Source: Heterocephalus glaber (lineage: Eukaryota; Chordata; Mammalia; Rodentia; Bathyergidae). Taken from it: a stretch of DNA of 64,000 nt. Positions within the stretch are counted from its first letter, which is position 1. Each line of letters opens with the position of its first letter. The position numbers were made by a program, and so were the translations under genes. Shown in pieces: positions 34,770-47,391 of the stretch. Where the stretch lies: assembly GCF_000247695.1 (NCBI RefSeq), contig NW_004624779.1, forward strand, positions 804,386-868,385. The letters run 5' to 3'. The notes beneath the pieces were generated by a model. That model searched no databases. It was not told where the DNA came from and was given only the letters and a program-made list of their open reading frames with translations.

Positions 34770-37700
34770 TCTGACTCCAAACAAGAACAGTTAAATCTGT
34801 GTAGCTCTTGGCTACAAAAGCTTCTCAATTCTCCCCTAACAAAAAATGATTACATTCAGGGTACTGTTATCCCATGTATTATTTCAAATGGCATTAGAGT
34901 TGCCAGTACCACAAAAGTGAGAGAGAAAATACACAAACAAAGCTTAAGAAGTATATCTGGGAAACAACTTTTGCTGTGGTTACTGACACATGAAGCCTAC
35001 TACAAAGTTTCTAAGAGAACTGCATAACCAAAAGACACCCAAGTCCTGGACTTAATCCAGCTTTGGATGTGGCAGTCTTAATATACATGTTGCTCGGTCC
35101 AATTTTTACCAGCAAGAAATGGGCTCTGAAATCTGTGTGGCCACTGAAAAGAGCACAGTTCTCAGCATCAATATCAGAGATGGACATGGAGTACAATAAA
35201 AAAGAAAGCATCTCCCCGATGGTGGAGTTTGTGTCCCTAGAGAAAAACAAATAGATTATGTCTTTAGAAGAGCTGAACTAGCTTCTAATCCAGCACTTTT
35301 CTCCCACTTTGGGAAGACATGGTAACTTTTATGGGCCAATTATTGACATGTGACTTATATCCATATTCCTGATTTACTGCCATTATCTGTCACTTGTCTG
35401 TGACTGTGTAGGGGACAATATAGACCAGATAAATTTCCTTTTTATTTCTAAAGTAATTGAATCATGATTCTACATTTTATTCTGATGGAGAGGATTGGGC
35501 CACACCTAAAAATAGTAAACTTTGAGTATCTGTTTCTGTGAAGTCTTAGGTTACCTCAACGTGTGGAGGGAAAGACTAAAGCAGATGCTTGGTCACCTAA
35601 AGTGGAAGTTGTCCCAATTGTAGAGACTGGCTTCCTGTTTGCAAAATTATTGTCCTTCTCCAGGGCATGCAGCAAGTCTCTTTCTCTCCTTTAAACAGGT
35701 ATACCTCTGTGACTGGGTTCTGGTCAATGGGATGGCCCTGTCTATTTCTGAAACATGGTCATGCACAGCCCTCTTGATAAATGATCTTGATATTCCCCAT
35801 TGAATACTGGGATGTAGAACTGTAAGAAGTCTTCATGAAAACTTTTTTAAAAGGTGGCACAAAGACATCCTAATTCCTTGAATGACTGTCCTCCTCCCCA
35901 TGGGTATCCATGCAGACCCTATGTGGGTAGAAAATTTTAGTATGATACATTAAGATTTAGGGATTCATCTATCAACACCTAGAATTATCTTTGCTAATGA
36001 ACATCCTACCCCATAAAAAATGTTTAATGAGCTTTTAGAAGTAATGTATGTTCCTGGCAATTAAAATAGAAATAGCTAAGAGGATTCAGTTGTGCATCAT
36101 GCTATTACTCAGACCTCTCCAAGGACCAGAGTTTACTTTATTCATAGCCTCACTCTAGTAGAATAAAAATAACCCAAATGAATCAAAACAAACAGGAAGT
36201 AAAAATAAAGCAAACACTTTGATCTCTAAAGTTGGAATATAAATAGAGCTTCTACTATCTCTATATCTTTATTCTCAATGATGCCCCAAGGTTAAGTCCA
36301 TTTAGAAAGGAATAAAACAGAAAGAGGTGCAGCTAGCCCTGCTGCTAATAAGCTCAAGTCTCATGTAGCCCATGGCCCAAATTTTGTTTTAATTCAAATA
36401 GCAAGGACATTCCCAGAACATTATGTTTCAAGAGTTTCTGAGATATCTTATTGTAAATTTCAATTTTTTGCTTCAGAAGTTGTAATATAAGGGAAAAAAA
36501 TCCGCCTATAAAGAAGATCACCTTTAAGGAAGTCAGTTGTATTCCCTCTGCATCATTAAGGACTGGCGAGTAAGCTACAAAGAAGCGGTGTTCTAGGGCC
36601 AAGCCTCACCCCACTCCCCCAAATCACAACCCTATTCCAAAACATTCCCAGGGTTTCTGTAAAGACCTTGAAAAGAAAAGGCCACTCAGATAAGAAAAAA
36701 GCTTGTTGGTCAGATTTATAAATCAGCCACAACGCATTGCCATAACAAACAGTTGCTTCTTTCATTGAATTCCCTGTGCCTGTTTCAGGGAGCTGTTTAT
36801 CCTTTGGACACATGATTGCACATACTATTTTAAAGATGTTGGTTTTGCCCACTTACTCAGTGGGAGTTTTTGGTATGTCACAATTTTCTCTCCCAACAGC
36901 CCCTTGCTGTAGGTTAAAGGTGACAATGGTCTTTGAACACTTCCTCTGCAACAGAATTGCTTGGGCCTGTGGGTGACCATGCAAGAAAATGATGGAATGC
37001 TTCTGCAAAGAACAAGCTCAAGAATGTCTGTATGTGTGAAGAAGGAAAGTTATTCATCTATTGAACAACCAGGGTATAAAATTAGAAGATACTTTCAATG
37101 GTTTCTTCCAGACTACAGTCACCTTCTTCCTGAGGTGATTTCATTGACAAGAGGACAGCCATGCCTCCAGCTGCCTCATCAGGCCACATGACCATGCAAA
37201 TGCCCTGTTCTAGGTAGAACTGATAGACTAGAAATAGTCAAAGTATCAAAGCTAAATACATCAAATTATTTTCTTTCCCAGAAAAAAACAGAGTTTGAGA
37301 TTCAGACTAGCAGTCCACTCAAACTGAAGTGATAAAAAAGCAGCAAGAATTGGGCCTGCAGTTCTGCTAAGATCGCAGAAGAGAAGGAGAAGTTGGTTTG
37401 CCAAGAGTGGAGGATGATGCAAATATACAAGGAAAAGCAGTGGTAAGAGGCTGTGAGATCCACATGGAGTAAAAGGAAATGTAACTGCCTGAATCCTTCC
37501 TGAGATCAAATTTACTTAACCACTTTCTGATTCAGATAACTGAATCATCCCAATAATGTTTTTCTTACACTAACTCAAGTTGGGTTTGTCTCCTAGTGTT
37601 AGACTATGGAATAGGAGCTAGCCACTCTCTTCATGGACAGCCCCTTAGTGCAATTAATTCACTAACCGTACCGTCACCCTGTTCATTTTCCCCATTGTCT

Positions 37701-39635
37701 GCGGAGGTGCCGGCAAGCCCCCTGGCCAGGGCATGTAATGGCCATCAAAGGATTCATGGCAGCCCTCCCCAGGCTGTCTTTTTATTTTTCTTAACTTTGT
37801 TAACTGTAGAAATTCATTTTCCTTTGCTTTATTAAAAGATTTTAAATATGTAAGGTTTATCCTTTATGTGCTTTTAACAGCTGCTATTAATTCCATTCAT
37901 CTTTTCTCTCACATTTAGCATTACTTATATAAGAGCTGCTTTATTCTATCTGATCAGAAAACTTGTGAATCTCTTTTTTATCATTTGCATTTGATGTATT
38001 GAACTAATCTATGTCTGATTCAAGTTTGCCATGTGGCTACTTTATCTGACTAGTGAGGTCTCCTATTGGGCTTTATATTCACCTTCTAAGGCCTCCCGAA
38101 AGGAGAGGTGACAGATCACCTGAGCACTTTGGTCGTGATGGTTAGTGGCCACATTGACAAGAGAAGGCAGTTCTGGTATACCTGGAGTAGGACAGTAGGA
38201 CACATGCTGTCTTTACTTCTAACTCATCTCATGATCTCTCTAGTCTCCCTTCTCATGTAACTGAGTGGGGACATTTTCTTTACACCTTATTTAAAATAGA
38301 AACTTCTAGAAAAAATGCTACCAAGGCTTCTCTTCACCCTCAAAGCCAGGCTTTTTTTTTCTGTCTCATCTTTGTTCTTTTAAATATTGCCTTTTCTTTC
38401 CCCACAGCTAGATGGTTAGTTACAGTATAACAACACTTAACAAGGTACAACAGAGGAGTTTAGCGTTCAAGATGTGCTGTCCCAAAGCACCTCAAATACT
38501 TTGCTTGTGGGATATTAAACAGGAATCAAACCCAAGTTTGTTTCCTTGTCTTCACTCTGGGCCTTATAGTCTTGTATTCTTTGGTGCATATTCACTCCCC
38601 ACTTAAGGGAAAAACTATCTCATGGCCTGTCTTATACCACCACACCGCAGACTCCCTCCAGATACCTAAGTTATTTTACTGAACACTGCAAAACCAGTAA
38701 AGACGGATGGGTGCGAACTTATCTCTACAAATTGCCTGGGGATCTACTCTTCTAGGCCCAGCTCCAATGAGACCCTTCAATTGAGTGGCTGGGCTCCACC
38801 TTTCTGTCCTGCTCCATGTGCAGTGGGTTAACTCAGGCATGTTCTTTTCATGGTCACAACAGAAACAAGAGAAGCCCTCTGAATCCACACAAGGTTGGCA
38901 CTGGCACTCCATTATGTCTGTATTGTTTTATTAACCAAAGCAAATCAACTGACCAAATGGGAATGCCAAGGGTTAGGAAAATACGTCCATTTTTATGTAA
39001 GGAATTAAATAATACCTAATAAGGGCCTTATGTAGAGAGAAAGATAAAAATCAGGGACTATATTGCAATCTAAAATGCACCACCCCACCCAAGTATATTT
39101 TAAATGGAAAAATTAGGTTAAATATTTAAGAGCTTTGTTAGCTCTGGTATTATGATTCTTTATAAGCATTTTGATTTCAAGTGTTATAATTTCAAAATAT
39201 TCCAATTTCCAAGTATTTTTATTACATTAACATCCATATATACTCTATGCAAATTGAATTTATAATATACTATAGATGTTTCAAGATGTGTGATACATAT
39301 ACTGCTGTTTCCACAGAGGACCATGATTAAGTTAAATTAGAAAAGTTTAAAGACTTTTTTAAAAAAAAACTTAAGCAGGAAAAAAATGATATTTGCATCC
39401 TTAGTTGTAATTCACACACCTTCAGACCTTACTACCCTGCAGAAATGAATGAGATCACATTAACATTTTGCCATATCACACTTTACTGGTTCTGTTGTCT
39501 AGCTGTACAAATTGCAACAGCTGAAATTTCCACACCCGCATGTCTACTGAATCATTTTTAGGGGTCTCAAGGTTGTAGTGTGTATGTGTCTATAAATAAA
39601 TTCACTTATATGCTACACCTCTGATATCTTTCCCT
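34770..39635. other. Long unassigned, low-repeat block
   Basis: About 4.9 kb with no repeat I can name firmly. Frames such as 35063-35254, 36556-36852 (minus), 37596-37835 and 38676-38912 (minus) are short and unrecognised. A GC-richer, CpG-containing piece at 37590-37860 stands out (see findings). This may be the most host-like part of the window. Confidence 0.45.
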
Positions 39636-39639
39636 ATTA

Positions 39640-40050
39640 AAACATTTAAGGATAGCTCTGTTGAAGTATTTTCGCATAAAATAAAATGCACCCATTTTAA
39701 ATATACCTTTCAATGAGTTTTGAAGAATGGTTATATCTGTATACTTTTGCAATAATCAAGAAAGAGAGCACTTGTATCATCTCCAAAAGGTGCTATGGGC
39801 CTCTTCCCATTGATCTTTCCTTTCATCCCTGCCCTTGGCAAACACTGATGAGGAGCTTTCTGGCACTTTAGATTCAATTTGTCATCTAGAGTTTGTTGTA
39901 GATAAAATAATACTTCAGGCTCTGTCTCTGACTTCTTTAGTTCACCGGTTTGGTTGTGATTCATTCAAATGAATCAGGTAGGTTTCTTCCTTTACATGAC
40001 TGAGTAGTATTCCATTGTGTAAATACGTGGCAACTTGTTTATCTGTTACA
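39640..40050 (-). mobile_element. Old L1 3'UTR, antisense
   Basis: AATGAGTTTTGAAGAATGGT, AGGTGCTATGGGCCTCTTCC, CAAACACTGATGAGGAGC and GACTGAGTAGTATTCCATTG follow, in order, the antisense of the ancient L1 3'UTR and ORF2 end. The last phrase is the universal antisense ORF2 tail (complement of CAATGGAATACTACTCAGYC). Confidence 0.7.
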
Positions 40051-40054
40051 CTGC

Positions 40055-40395
40055 TGAGGTGTGGTGGCTAAACTTCATCCTGTCAACTTGATTCATTCGG
40101 GTGTCACCTAAGAAATCAACGCAGTTCACTTCTGGATATGTCTGGGTGAGTCACAGACCTGTGACTTTGGCTACCATATGGAGTCCCTGACTTTCCCTCT
40201 GCATTGCTCCCCAACCTGCTTGGACTGAGAGCCTTTCTAGCAGGACATTTTCATTTTGCACCCAGCTGACGAGGAATAGAATTCCTTGAACTAGCAAACG
40301 ACATTAAGTCTTTCCTCCTTTAAATTGAGAGTGTTGGGTGTTGAGCCAGAAATGGGAAAACAATTACAGAAAATTGGTACTGGAGAAGTAGGGTT
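40055..40395. repeat. Unclassified interspersed repeat, possibly LTR
   Basis: GTGGTGGCTAAACTTCATCC, TGTCAACTTGATTCATTCGG and GTGTCACCTAAGAA resemble a common mammalian repeat beginning 'gttgtcaacttgactgg'. It interrupts old antisense L1 on both sides. Family not assignable by eye. Confidence 0.4.
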
Positions 40396-40499
40396 AATGT
40401 ATAGAAAACTGTATTCTTTATTTCTTTTTTAATCCATTTTAGTAATTTGTAGGTCAAGAAATTGAACAATTTTATGTACTTTGTACAATTATTAATAAA

Positions 40500-42180
40500 A
40501 TTAGTCATTGGTTCTTTATCAGACATTTAACATCCGGTGAATCATTGTTGACATTCTATCTTTTATTCATTATGTCAGTTATTTGTGTTTTCTTGTTTTT
40601 TGTGGTTAACTTTGTTAGAAGTTTCCCAATTTTATGGCTCTATTCAAAGAACAAAGCTTTCATTTCATGAATTTATTCATTTTCTCTTTCATCAATTTGT
40701 TATTTTCTTTCTTTTACTAGTTTGAATTTTCTTTCCTCTTCTTCTTGCTTTTTAAAGTTGAAACATAGATCATTGGTTCTGAACCTTGCCTCTTGTCTGC
40801 TGTAGTCATTTAATGTTACAGATTTTCCTCTATTTGCTGCATTAACCAAATTAAATAATTTTGATTTGTTGTATATTTCTTTGATTCATTTCAAAATATT
40901 GTATTATTTTTCTTGTGATTTCTTCTTTAATCTATGAGTTACATAAAGAAGTGTTGCTTAATTTCCAGGTATTTTGACATTCTTGATATCTAATTGTATT
41001 TTATTCCTACATGAATAATGGAGTGGATAAAACTATTATCTAGTTTCTGTTTTTTAAACTTATTGAAATTTTCTGTACAGCAACGTATGGTCATCTTCAA
41101 AAATATTCCCATGTACATGTAAAGTGAATGTGCACTGTGCATTTGCTAAATGAAGCATTCTATATGTCATTCAGATCGAGTTGGTTGACAGTATTGTTCT
41201 CGACTCTTGTGGGTTTAGTGATTTTCTTTCCACCTGTTCTGTCAGTTACTGACAGAAGAATGTTAACTGTCAAAATATAATTGTGGATTGAGCTATTTGG
41301 CCCTCTAGTTCTGCAAGTACTAGATTCATGGATGTTGATCCTCTATTATTAATGCATTCATGTTCAGAATTACTATATCTAATCAATAACCCTTTATAAT
41401 TTATCTTGTTGTGAGGTCAATTTTTAAAAATTACTGTTTACATAGTGTATCTTGTTTTATGTATTTGATTTCAATATCTATCTTTATATATTATATATGT
41501 ATCATATATATGTATCTATATATTAAGAAAGTTTCATGAGAACAGGGTATGATTTTATTGTAGCTTTTAAGCCAATGAAACAATCTCTGATTTTTAATTT
41601 GGATTCAGAATACCGTAGTGACATCAAATGCTATTACTGGTACTTTTAGGTTTAATTCTACATCATGCTACTTATTTTATATTTGTACCTTCATTTTCTT
41701 GCCTTTATTTCTTTTTTATCTTTCTTTTTTTTCTTTCCTTTAACTATTTCATTTATTTTCTTTTCTTCCTTTTAAGTGAAATATTTTAATGACTCAATAG
41801 CCACTCTTTGCTTAGTAATTAATTTATTTGCTTTATAAATTAGTATTTGCTGAATAGTTTATGATATGAATCTTTAAATAACACAATTTACTTTCCGAAG
41901 TTATAATAGCATTTCATGTGCATTATGTGAAACAATATGTTTATACTTCACATTTCTCGCTTTGGAGTTGTTTTCCTAATATAGAGTCATTATTACTTTT
42001 GCTTTAAAATAAATAATTACATTTTAGGCAGACTCAAACCTATAGAAAGGCCACTTATATTTACCCTTAATTACACCATTTCTTTAAGTAGAAGAGTTTT
42101 GTCTGACATAATTCTCTTTCCACTCTAAATATCTTCCTTTACTGTTTATTTTGCACTGCACATCTGTGAATGAATTACAC
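40500..42180 (-). mobile_element. Old L1 ORF2 remnant, antisense
   Basis: AAAGAACAAAGCTTTCATTT, TTGTGATTTCTTCTTTAATC, GTGTTGCTTAATTTCCAGGT, TCAGATCGAGTTGGTTGACA, TACTGACAGAAGAATGTTAA and TATAATTGTGGATTGAGCTA occur in the order of antisense L1 ORF2. Many gaps and stops; no frame survives. Its right end is broken by an ID SINE at 42224. Confidence 0.8.
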
Positions 42181-42223
42181 ACCTTTTATTTCTCTAAAAC
42201 ATCTTTTCCTTGCCTTAATTTTT

Positions 42224-42316
42224 TTTTTTTTTTTTTTTTTTGGTACCGGGGATCGAACTTGGGTCCTTGTGCTTGCCCAGCAGGCAGCGGAACCACTGAG
42301 CCAAATCCCCGGCCCC
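42224..42316 (-). repeat. ID SINE, minus orientation, young
   Basis: A T-run and then GGTACCGGGGATCGAACTTG through GAGCCAAATCCCCGGCCC. Flanked by a perfect 16-base direct repeat CCTTGCCTTAATTTTT (42208-42223 and 42317-42332). The minus-strand frame 42215-42433 is this SINE read through. Confidence 0.95.
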
Positions 42317-42334
42317 CCTTGCCTTAATTTTTGA

Positions 42335-43330
42335 AAGAGAGTTTTTCAAATTTGAGAATTCTAGTTTTACAACTTCTTGTTGTGATTTGTCCATCCACTC
42401 TAAAATTTTGTTCCGTTGTCCTCTCACTTGCATGTTTTTTTACTTTATTGCTGTGGGATGTTTGGGCATTATAGAATGTTTAAACAGGATCACTGTCTTC
42501 TACCTAGTAGATGCCAAAAGCACTCCTGACTAGTAGGGAAAATAAAACAACAAACAAATGTTCCTTGGGGGACAAAACTTTCCAACCGGGGACCACTGGA
42601 CTCAAAGGAATCAAGGAGCTGTGGGGATTTGGGGTAGCAGGCTATTAAATGGAAGGAAAAAAGATATTGTTTACTTATATTAGAAAATAGAATATCTGTG
42701 AATGCTTGAGGGAGGAGAATTAATCTTGATCCTTTAAATGTTGGAAAGGGGGAGAAGGAAGAATCAATTTAATCCTGTGCTTGCTACAAGTGTATTTATA
42801 CTTCTGAAATGAAAGATATAGGACAATAAGCAGATCTATGGGAGAAGATCTTAATTTTTCATTGGATTTGTTGACTTAAAATATTCATGACATTTTCAAG
42901 GAATAATAGATACATAAATGATTATTTCTGAGTTGTGGGATTTTGTGATTTTTTTCCATTTTCCCTTTTTTACTAAAGTATTAATTTTATTATTTATATT
43001 TATTACAGTATTAATTTCCTGAGAATGTATAACTCATAATCAGAAAGCCATTGTAGATTTTCTTCCTTGAAAAAGTATAAAATTAATTTTATGACCATAA
43101 ATGGCGTGTTTCCAATAGCATCCCCTCTGTAACCATGACTCATTTATCTGATATTGTGTACTAGACATTGATGGAGTTCTTATATTTGTGGGTAGATGTT
43201 ACATACATTACATATATAGTAAAGGTATGCCTGACTCCTGTTATTATCTGGAAATCTAATGTTAATGTTTACTTGTACTCATATTAATGGCTGTCACTGA
43301 AGCTGATTATTTGGGTAGTGTACATGCCAT
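42335..43330. other. No recognised feature
   Basis: AT-rich DNA between two ID SINEs. No repeat or coding signal recognised. Confidence 0.5.
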
Positions 43331-43347
43331 TCAAGATTGATTTTGTC

Positions 43348-43431
43348 AGGGCTGGGGATTTAGTTCAGTGGTTCTGCAGCCTTTCTTGCAAGTGCAAGGT
43401 CCTGTGTTCAATCCCCAGTATCAAGAAAAAA
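43348..43431 (+). repeat. ID SINE, plus orientation
   Basis: GGGCTGGGGATTTAGTTCAG, TGGTTCTGCAGCCTTTCTTG and GTGTTCAATCCCCAGTATCA, with a short interrupted A-tail. A perfect 15-base direct repeat AAGATTGATTTTGTC (43333-43347 and 43432-43446) flanks it. The middle differs from the GGTTTCGC type (TTTCTTGCAAGTGC), so it is a distinct ID variant. Confidence 0.95.
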
Positions 43432-43538
43432 AAGATTGATTTTGTCCTTTTATATTTTACTGAACTCAACAAGATAGATTAAAGTTTTCAATCTTTGATT
43501 TATTTGACAGAAAAGATAATCCATGTGTTCCATGTTTT

Positions 43539-44104
43539 CTTTTAATTCTTTTATTGGTACATTTTAGGTATACAATACATTTACATTTATCATTGGGTGC
43601 TTGTACCTGTACATGATGTATCTTAGTTCTTATTTTTTCCCCCATTACCTATGTGCCCTTCACCCCCTCCACCTTTCCCTATTTATATAGTTTTGTTTCC
43701 ATTATTTTCTTTTCGCATAATTTTTCCTTTCCCTTCTTCCCTTTCCCCTTCCCCTCCAGCCACCCCTCCACCTTTGGACATTTTCCTATTTCAAATTATC
43801 AATTATTCATTTTAATCATTTTAATCCTTATTTGCTCTTTCAGTTTCTCACATTAGAGAAACTATTCTGTATTTACACGTGTGTGTCCTATTTATTTCAC
43901 TTAAGAGTATGGCCTCAATATGCATCCATTTAGCTATAAATGTCTCTAGTTTCTCATTCTTTATAGCTGAGTAGTACTCCATTTTATTAAAAAACCACAT
44001 CTTTATCCAGTTTCCATTTGATGGGCACTTGGGCTCTTTCCAAGCTTTAGGTATTACAAACTGTGCCACTATAAACATAGGTGCACATATATAGCTGTGG
44101 TACG
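43539..44104 (-). mobile_element. 5'-truncated L1, minus orientation
   Basis: The plus strand is the reverse complement of the 3'UTR and ORF2 C-terminus of the full-length L1 at 3326 (ATTGGTACATTTTAGGTATA here against TATACCTAAAATGTACCAAT there). Only the last part of ORF2 remains (minus frame 43848-44078, residues such as FIAKWMHIEAILLSEINRTH). A perfect 14-base direct repeat GTGTTCCATGTTTT flanks it (43525-43538 and 44105-44118). The A-tail is very short. Relatively recent, dead on arrival. Confidence 0.95.
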
Positions 44105-44119
44105 GTGTTCCATGTTTTT

Positions 44120-46400
44120 AAGAGAAGAAATGAACAGAAAATCAGGTGTAATTCTAAGATTTATATGAGTACACAATGCTACGATATCATATTTCCCATT
44201 CTGTATACTTTAAGTAGATTCCAGGAGTAGGAGAGAAGTGAGCTCACGTGTCAGCAATTCAAATTCTTTTGAATTTTCTGCAGTCTGAGCATAAGGATCT
44301 CCAGTCAAAGCCAAGACTTGGTTTTCAGTCTTAGGTGGGTAGTAAATATTTCTGACAAGTACTTGGTTGGCAAATACTTTGTAGATGTTTCCACTATAAT
44401 TTCCTCCAAGGAGCAGATGGACTTTTTCAGGCTACCGGAGTCTGTAGCACTGACAACATAATTAGTGAAAAGTCAACAAATTGTGCAAAGGTCCAGAAAA
44501 GCCAAGCCAAGAGTCCCCACCGGCCATTCAGCATTCTTCACTGAAACATTCACAGTTCTAATTGTGTTCCTATTCAGCCTGGAACCTCTGGACTCAGCCA
44601 TTCTACTAATGGCAGTTTCCAGGCACGTACATCATGTCTCTTCAGAGATGTTTGTCTTCTCATAGCTGCTTCTCATATGAGCACTGGCTTTATAAAAATC
44701 CAAGTGACTCCTAGATAACACTGTAGACATCTTCAATATTCTGGATACCCCTGCACACAAAGCAGACATGGCTTTTATTATGCATATATGCCTTGATCAA
44801 GCCTCAGTGCAAATGCATTTCCAATATGTGCACAGAATTCAGTGTTAAGCTGCACCAATTGCCAAGGGAGGTACAGGGGAGTAGCTTACTCTGCCAAATT
44901 TTTACAGCTATGAGCTAAAAATTTGAGGTCCAGTGAAACTTCTGTAACAGAAACTTAAGTTTAGCTATTTGATATCATATGTAGATTTTACCAACCATGG
45001 TATCAGCAGATAAACAAACACAAACACAATAATGAAATAAAATACTTTTTTAAAATGGCTTCAAACTATACAGATACAGTTTAGGTATTTTTAAAAATCT
45101 AAGTATCAATCCAGGGATATATGTATTCAGTTATTCTTATTTAATGATGACTTGAAAACAAAGAAAGAAGAAAGGAACACAGGAAGGGAAGAAGATGGAG
45201 AAGGGAGGAAGGGGAGGGAGTGGTATTAATATCTTACAAGTATTTTACTTATTTTAATTTCATGAGCACAGACAAGGGAACTTGACAATAATGTGAATGT
45301 AGTGAATGAGGCCAGTGAGAAACACATGGGAACACAATATTGGTTTATGGTGCTGAGGTAGGAAACTTAGTTAAAAGAAATTAGGTTCCTTTTTTAGGAG
45401 CAAAACATTAAGGTTCATGTTTGATCACTCAAAGGACAAGACTGTCACTTTCATTGCTGAATATGTGTTAAGAAGTAGTACTGCAAATGGAGTATGTTCG
45501 ATTTTGTTTCTTCCATCACTAAGTATAGGACCGGGCATATACAGTCCTTGATTCAACGAACATTTATTCAACTATGAGATAAGATGCTAGGCTAGGTTAT
45601 GGGTATGTGGTGCCAGACTCTCCTATGTAGAACTCACATGCTAGTAGGAAAAACCAGAAAGGAGTAGATGATGACACCATAAGATGTTCAGCAGTAGTTG
45701 GCTGGCCATTTGAATGGATGGCTAAATGGATGACTGGATGAAAGAATGGATATTAAGTGGATTGTCTGAGAAGTTGTATGAAAATCTGCAACCCCAGCAT
45801 TTAGTGCAGTGTATAGAATATAGAAAATGCTGAAGAAATGCTCAAAGTACAAATTATTAATTCAATGATTGCACAAAATTTTTAAATGGCTAGGTATCAC
45901 TTCTTGTAGTCTATTATATTCTAAAAGACCACAATTAGGTCTCCTATTAGTATCAATACTTGAAAATACTTAATTGTAATGCTTAAAAATCTTGCTGCCA
46001 GGATAGGATAGAAATAGGTATTTCTAAAGAATATGCCACAGAGAGCTCATTCTGACTTCTAACTTATTAGGACTATTAGTGAATATCATAATCAGCCTGA
46101 TAGGTAAGAGATCAATTTTATTAAAAGGTAAGAATCTCAATACTCAGAAAATGGGAATTAGTTTTGAATGGGTATGTTACAGGTTTAAGGTGGGAAAGAA
46201 GAAAGGCCTTGTGTTCAAAAGTCCTTCTTGGATTGCCAACACTGTTTAAGCAGTTATGTCTTCAAGTTATCATCTAATAATAATTTAAAAGGTGATTCTT
46301 TTAGTAATATCATCTTGATTAAATACAAAATGCTAATGGCATGTGGAAAGTACATGCAGAAAGCTATTTAAATTGCATGCCTATACTGAATCATTTTCTA
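44120..46400. other. Mostly unassigned DNA with a GA tract and L2 relics
   Basis: 45160-45225 is a GA-rich low-complexity tract. 45535-45670 and 45780-45860 contain L2-like phrases (GAACATTTATTCAACTATGA; CCCCAGCATTTAGTGCAGTG). A degenerate TGGA repeat lies at 45710-45765. No genes recognised; the frame 44465-44665 is unsupported. Confidence 0.45.
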
Positions 46401-46404
46401 TCAT

Positions 46405-47147
46405 GTTTTTTTCAATTTTTAAAATTTTAATTTTATTGGTACATTTTAGAGATACGTAATGATCACGTTCATCATAAGGAACTTGTACCTGTAGATGATT
46501 TATCTTGCCTCTTCTTTGTATCCCATTGCCCCTCTCCCTTCAACCCTTCTTCCCTTCTTTATTCACAAAAGCCTAGTTTCCATTTTTTTCCTTCTATTCT
46601 CTTTTTTTTGTCTCTTCATTTCTTTCCCCCCTCCCCTTTCCCTGCTCCCCTTCCCATTTGAACATTTTCTTTCCATTTCTCAATATCTATTATACATTTT
46701 GGTCCTTATTTTTCTTTTGGTTTCTCTCACCAGGGAAACAATGTAGTATTTAAATGTGTGTGTCCAATTTATTTCACTTGACAGTATGCTCTCAAGGTGC
46801 ATCCAACCACATCTTCTTTATCCATTCATCTGTTGATGAACATTTGGGCTGTGTCCAAGCTTTAGCTGTTACAAACTGTGTCGCTGTAAACATGGGTGTG
46901 CATATATCGCTGTGGTAGGATGCTTTTAATTCTTTGGGGAAGATGCTAAGAAGGGGAATAGCTGGGTCAAATGGGACCTCTAGTTTTATGAGGAATCTCC
47001 AATCAGATTTCCACAGCAGTTGCACCAGTCTACACTGCCACCAACAATGGAGAAGGGTTCCTATTTCCTTACAGCCCTGCCAGCATTTGTTATTGGTTGA
47101 TTTCTTGATAATAGCCATTCTTTCCTCAGTGAGATGGAATCTCAGAT
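46405..47147 (-). mobile_element. 5'-truncated L1, minus orientation
   Basis: The reverse complement gives an L1 3' end: polypyrimidine here (46500-46690) is the purine-rich 3'UTR of the sense strand. The minus frame 46792-47118 encodes 108 residues of the ORF2 C-terminus with the Cys/His motif (CWQGC then HCWWQC) and [16 protein letters not shown]. It is related to but diverged from the full-length copy. The 5' truncation lies near 47147. I could not find a clear target duplication. Confidence 0.9.
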
Positions 47148-47338
47148 ACTAGCAATAAAGCTACCGGCCATAGCAATCTACTACATTTATATTCTAAGCC
47201 ACATAATATGGTATAAAATTTGAGAAATCTATGTAACATCAACATACGTGTAAAGTCTAAAATACTTAGTTGCTTTGTAAAAATATTTATTATCTCCAGG
47301 TTTTAAGTCAATTTTAATTATTATTTGCAAAAACCAAA

Positions 47339-47391
47339 TACATATATATATATATGTATACACATATATATGTATATACATAAATACGTTT
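47339..47391. repeat. Alternating purine-pyrimidine (TA/TG/CA) tract
   Basis: ACATATATATATATATGTAT and following CACATATATATGTATATACA form near-palindromic TA/CA/TG runs, prone to cruciform or Z-DNA in principle. It directly precedes the inverted L1. Confidence 0.85.
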
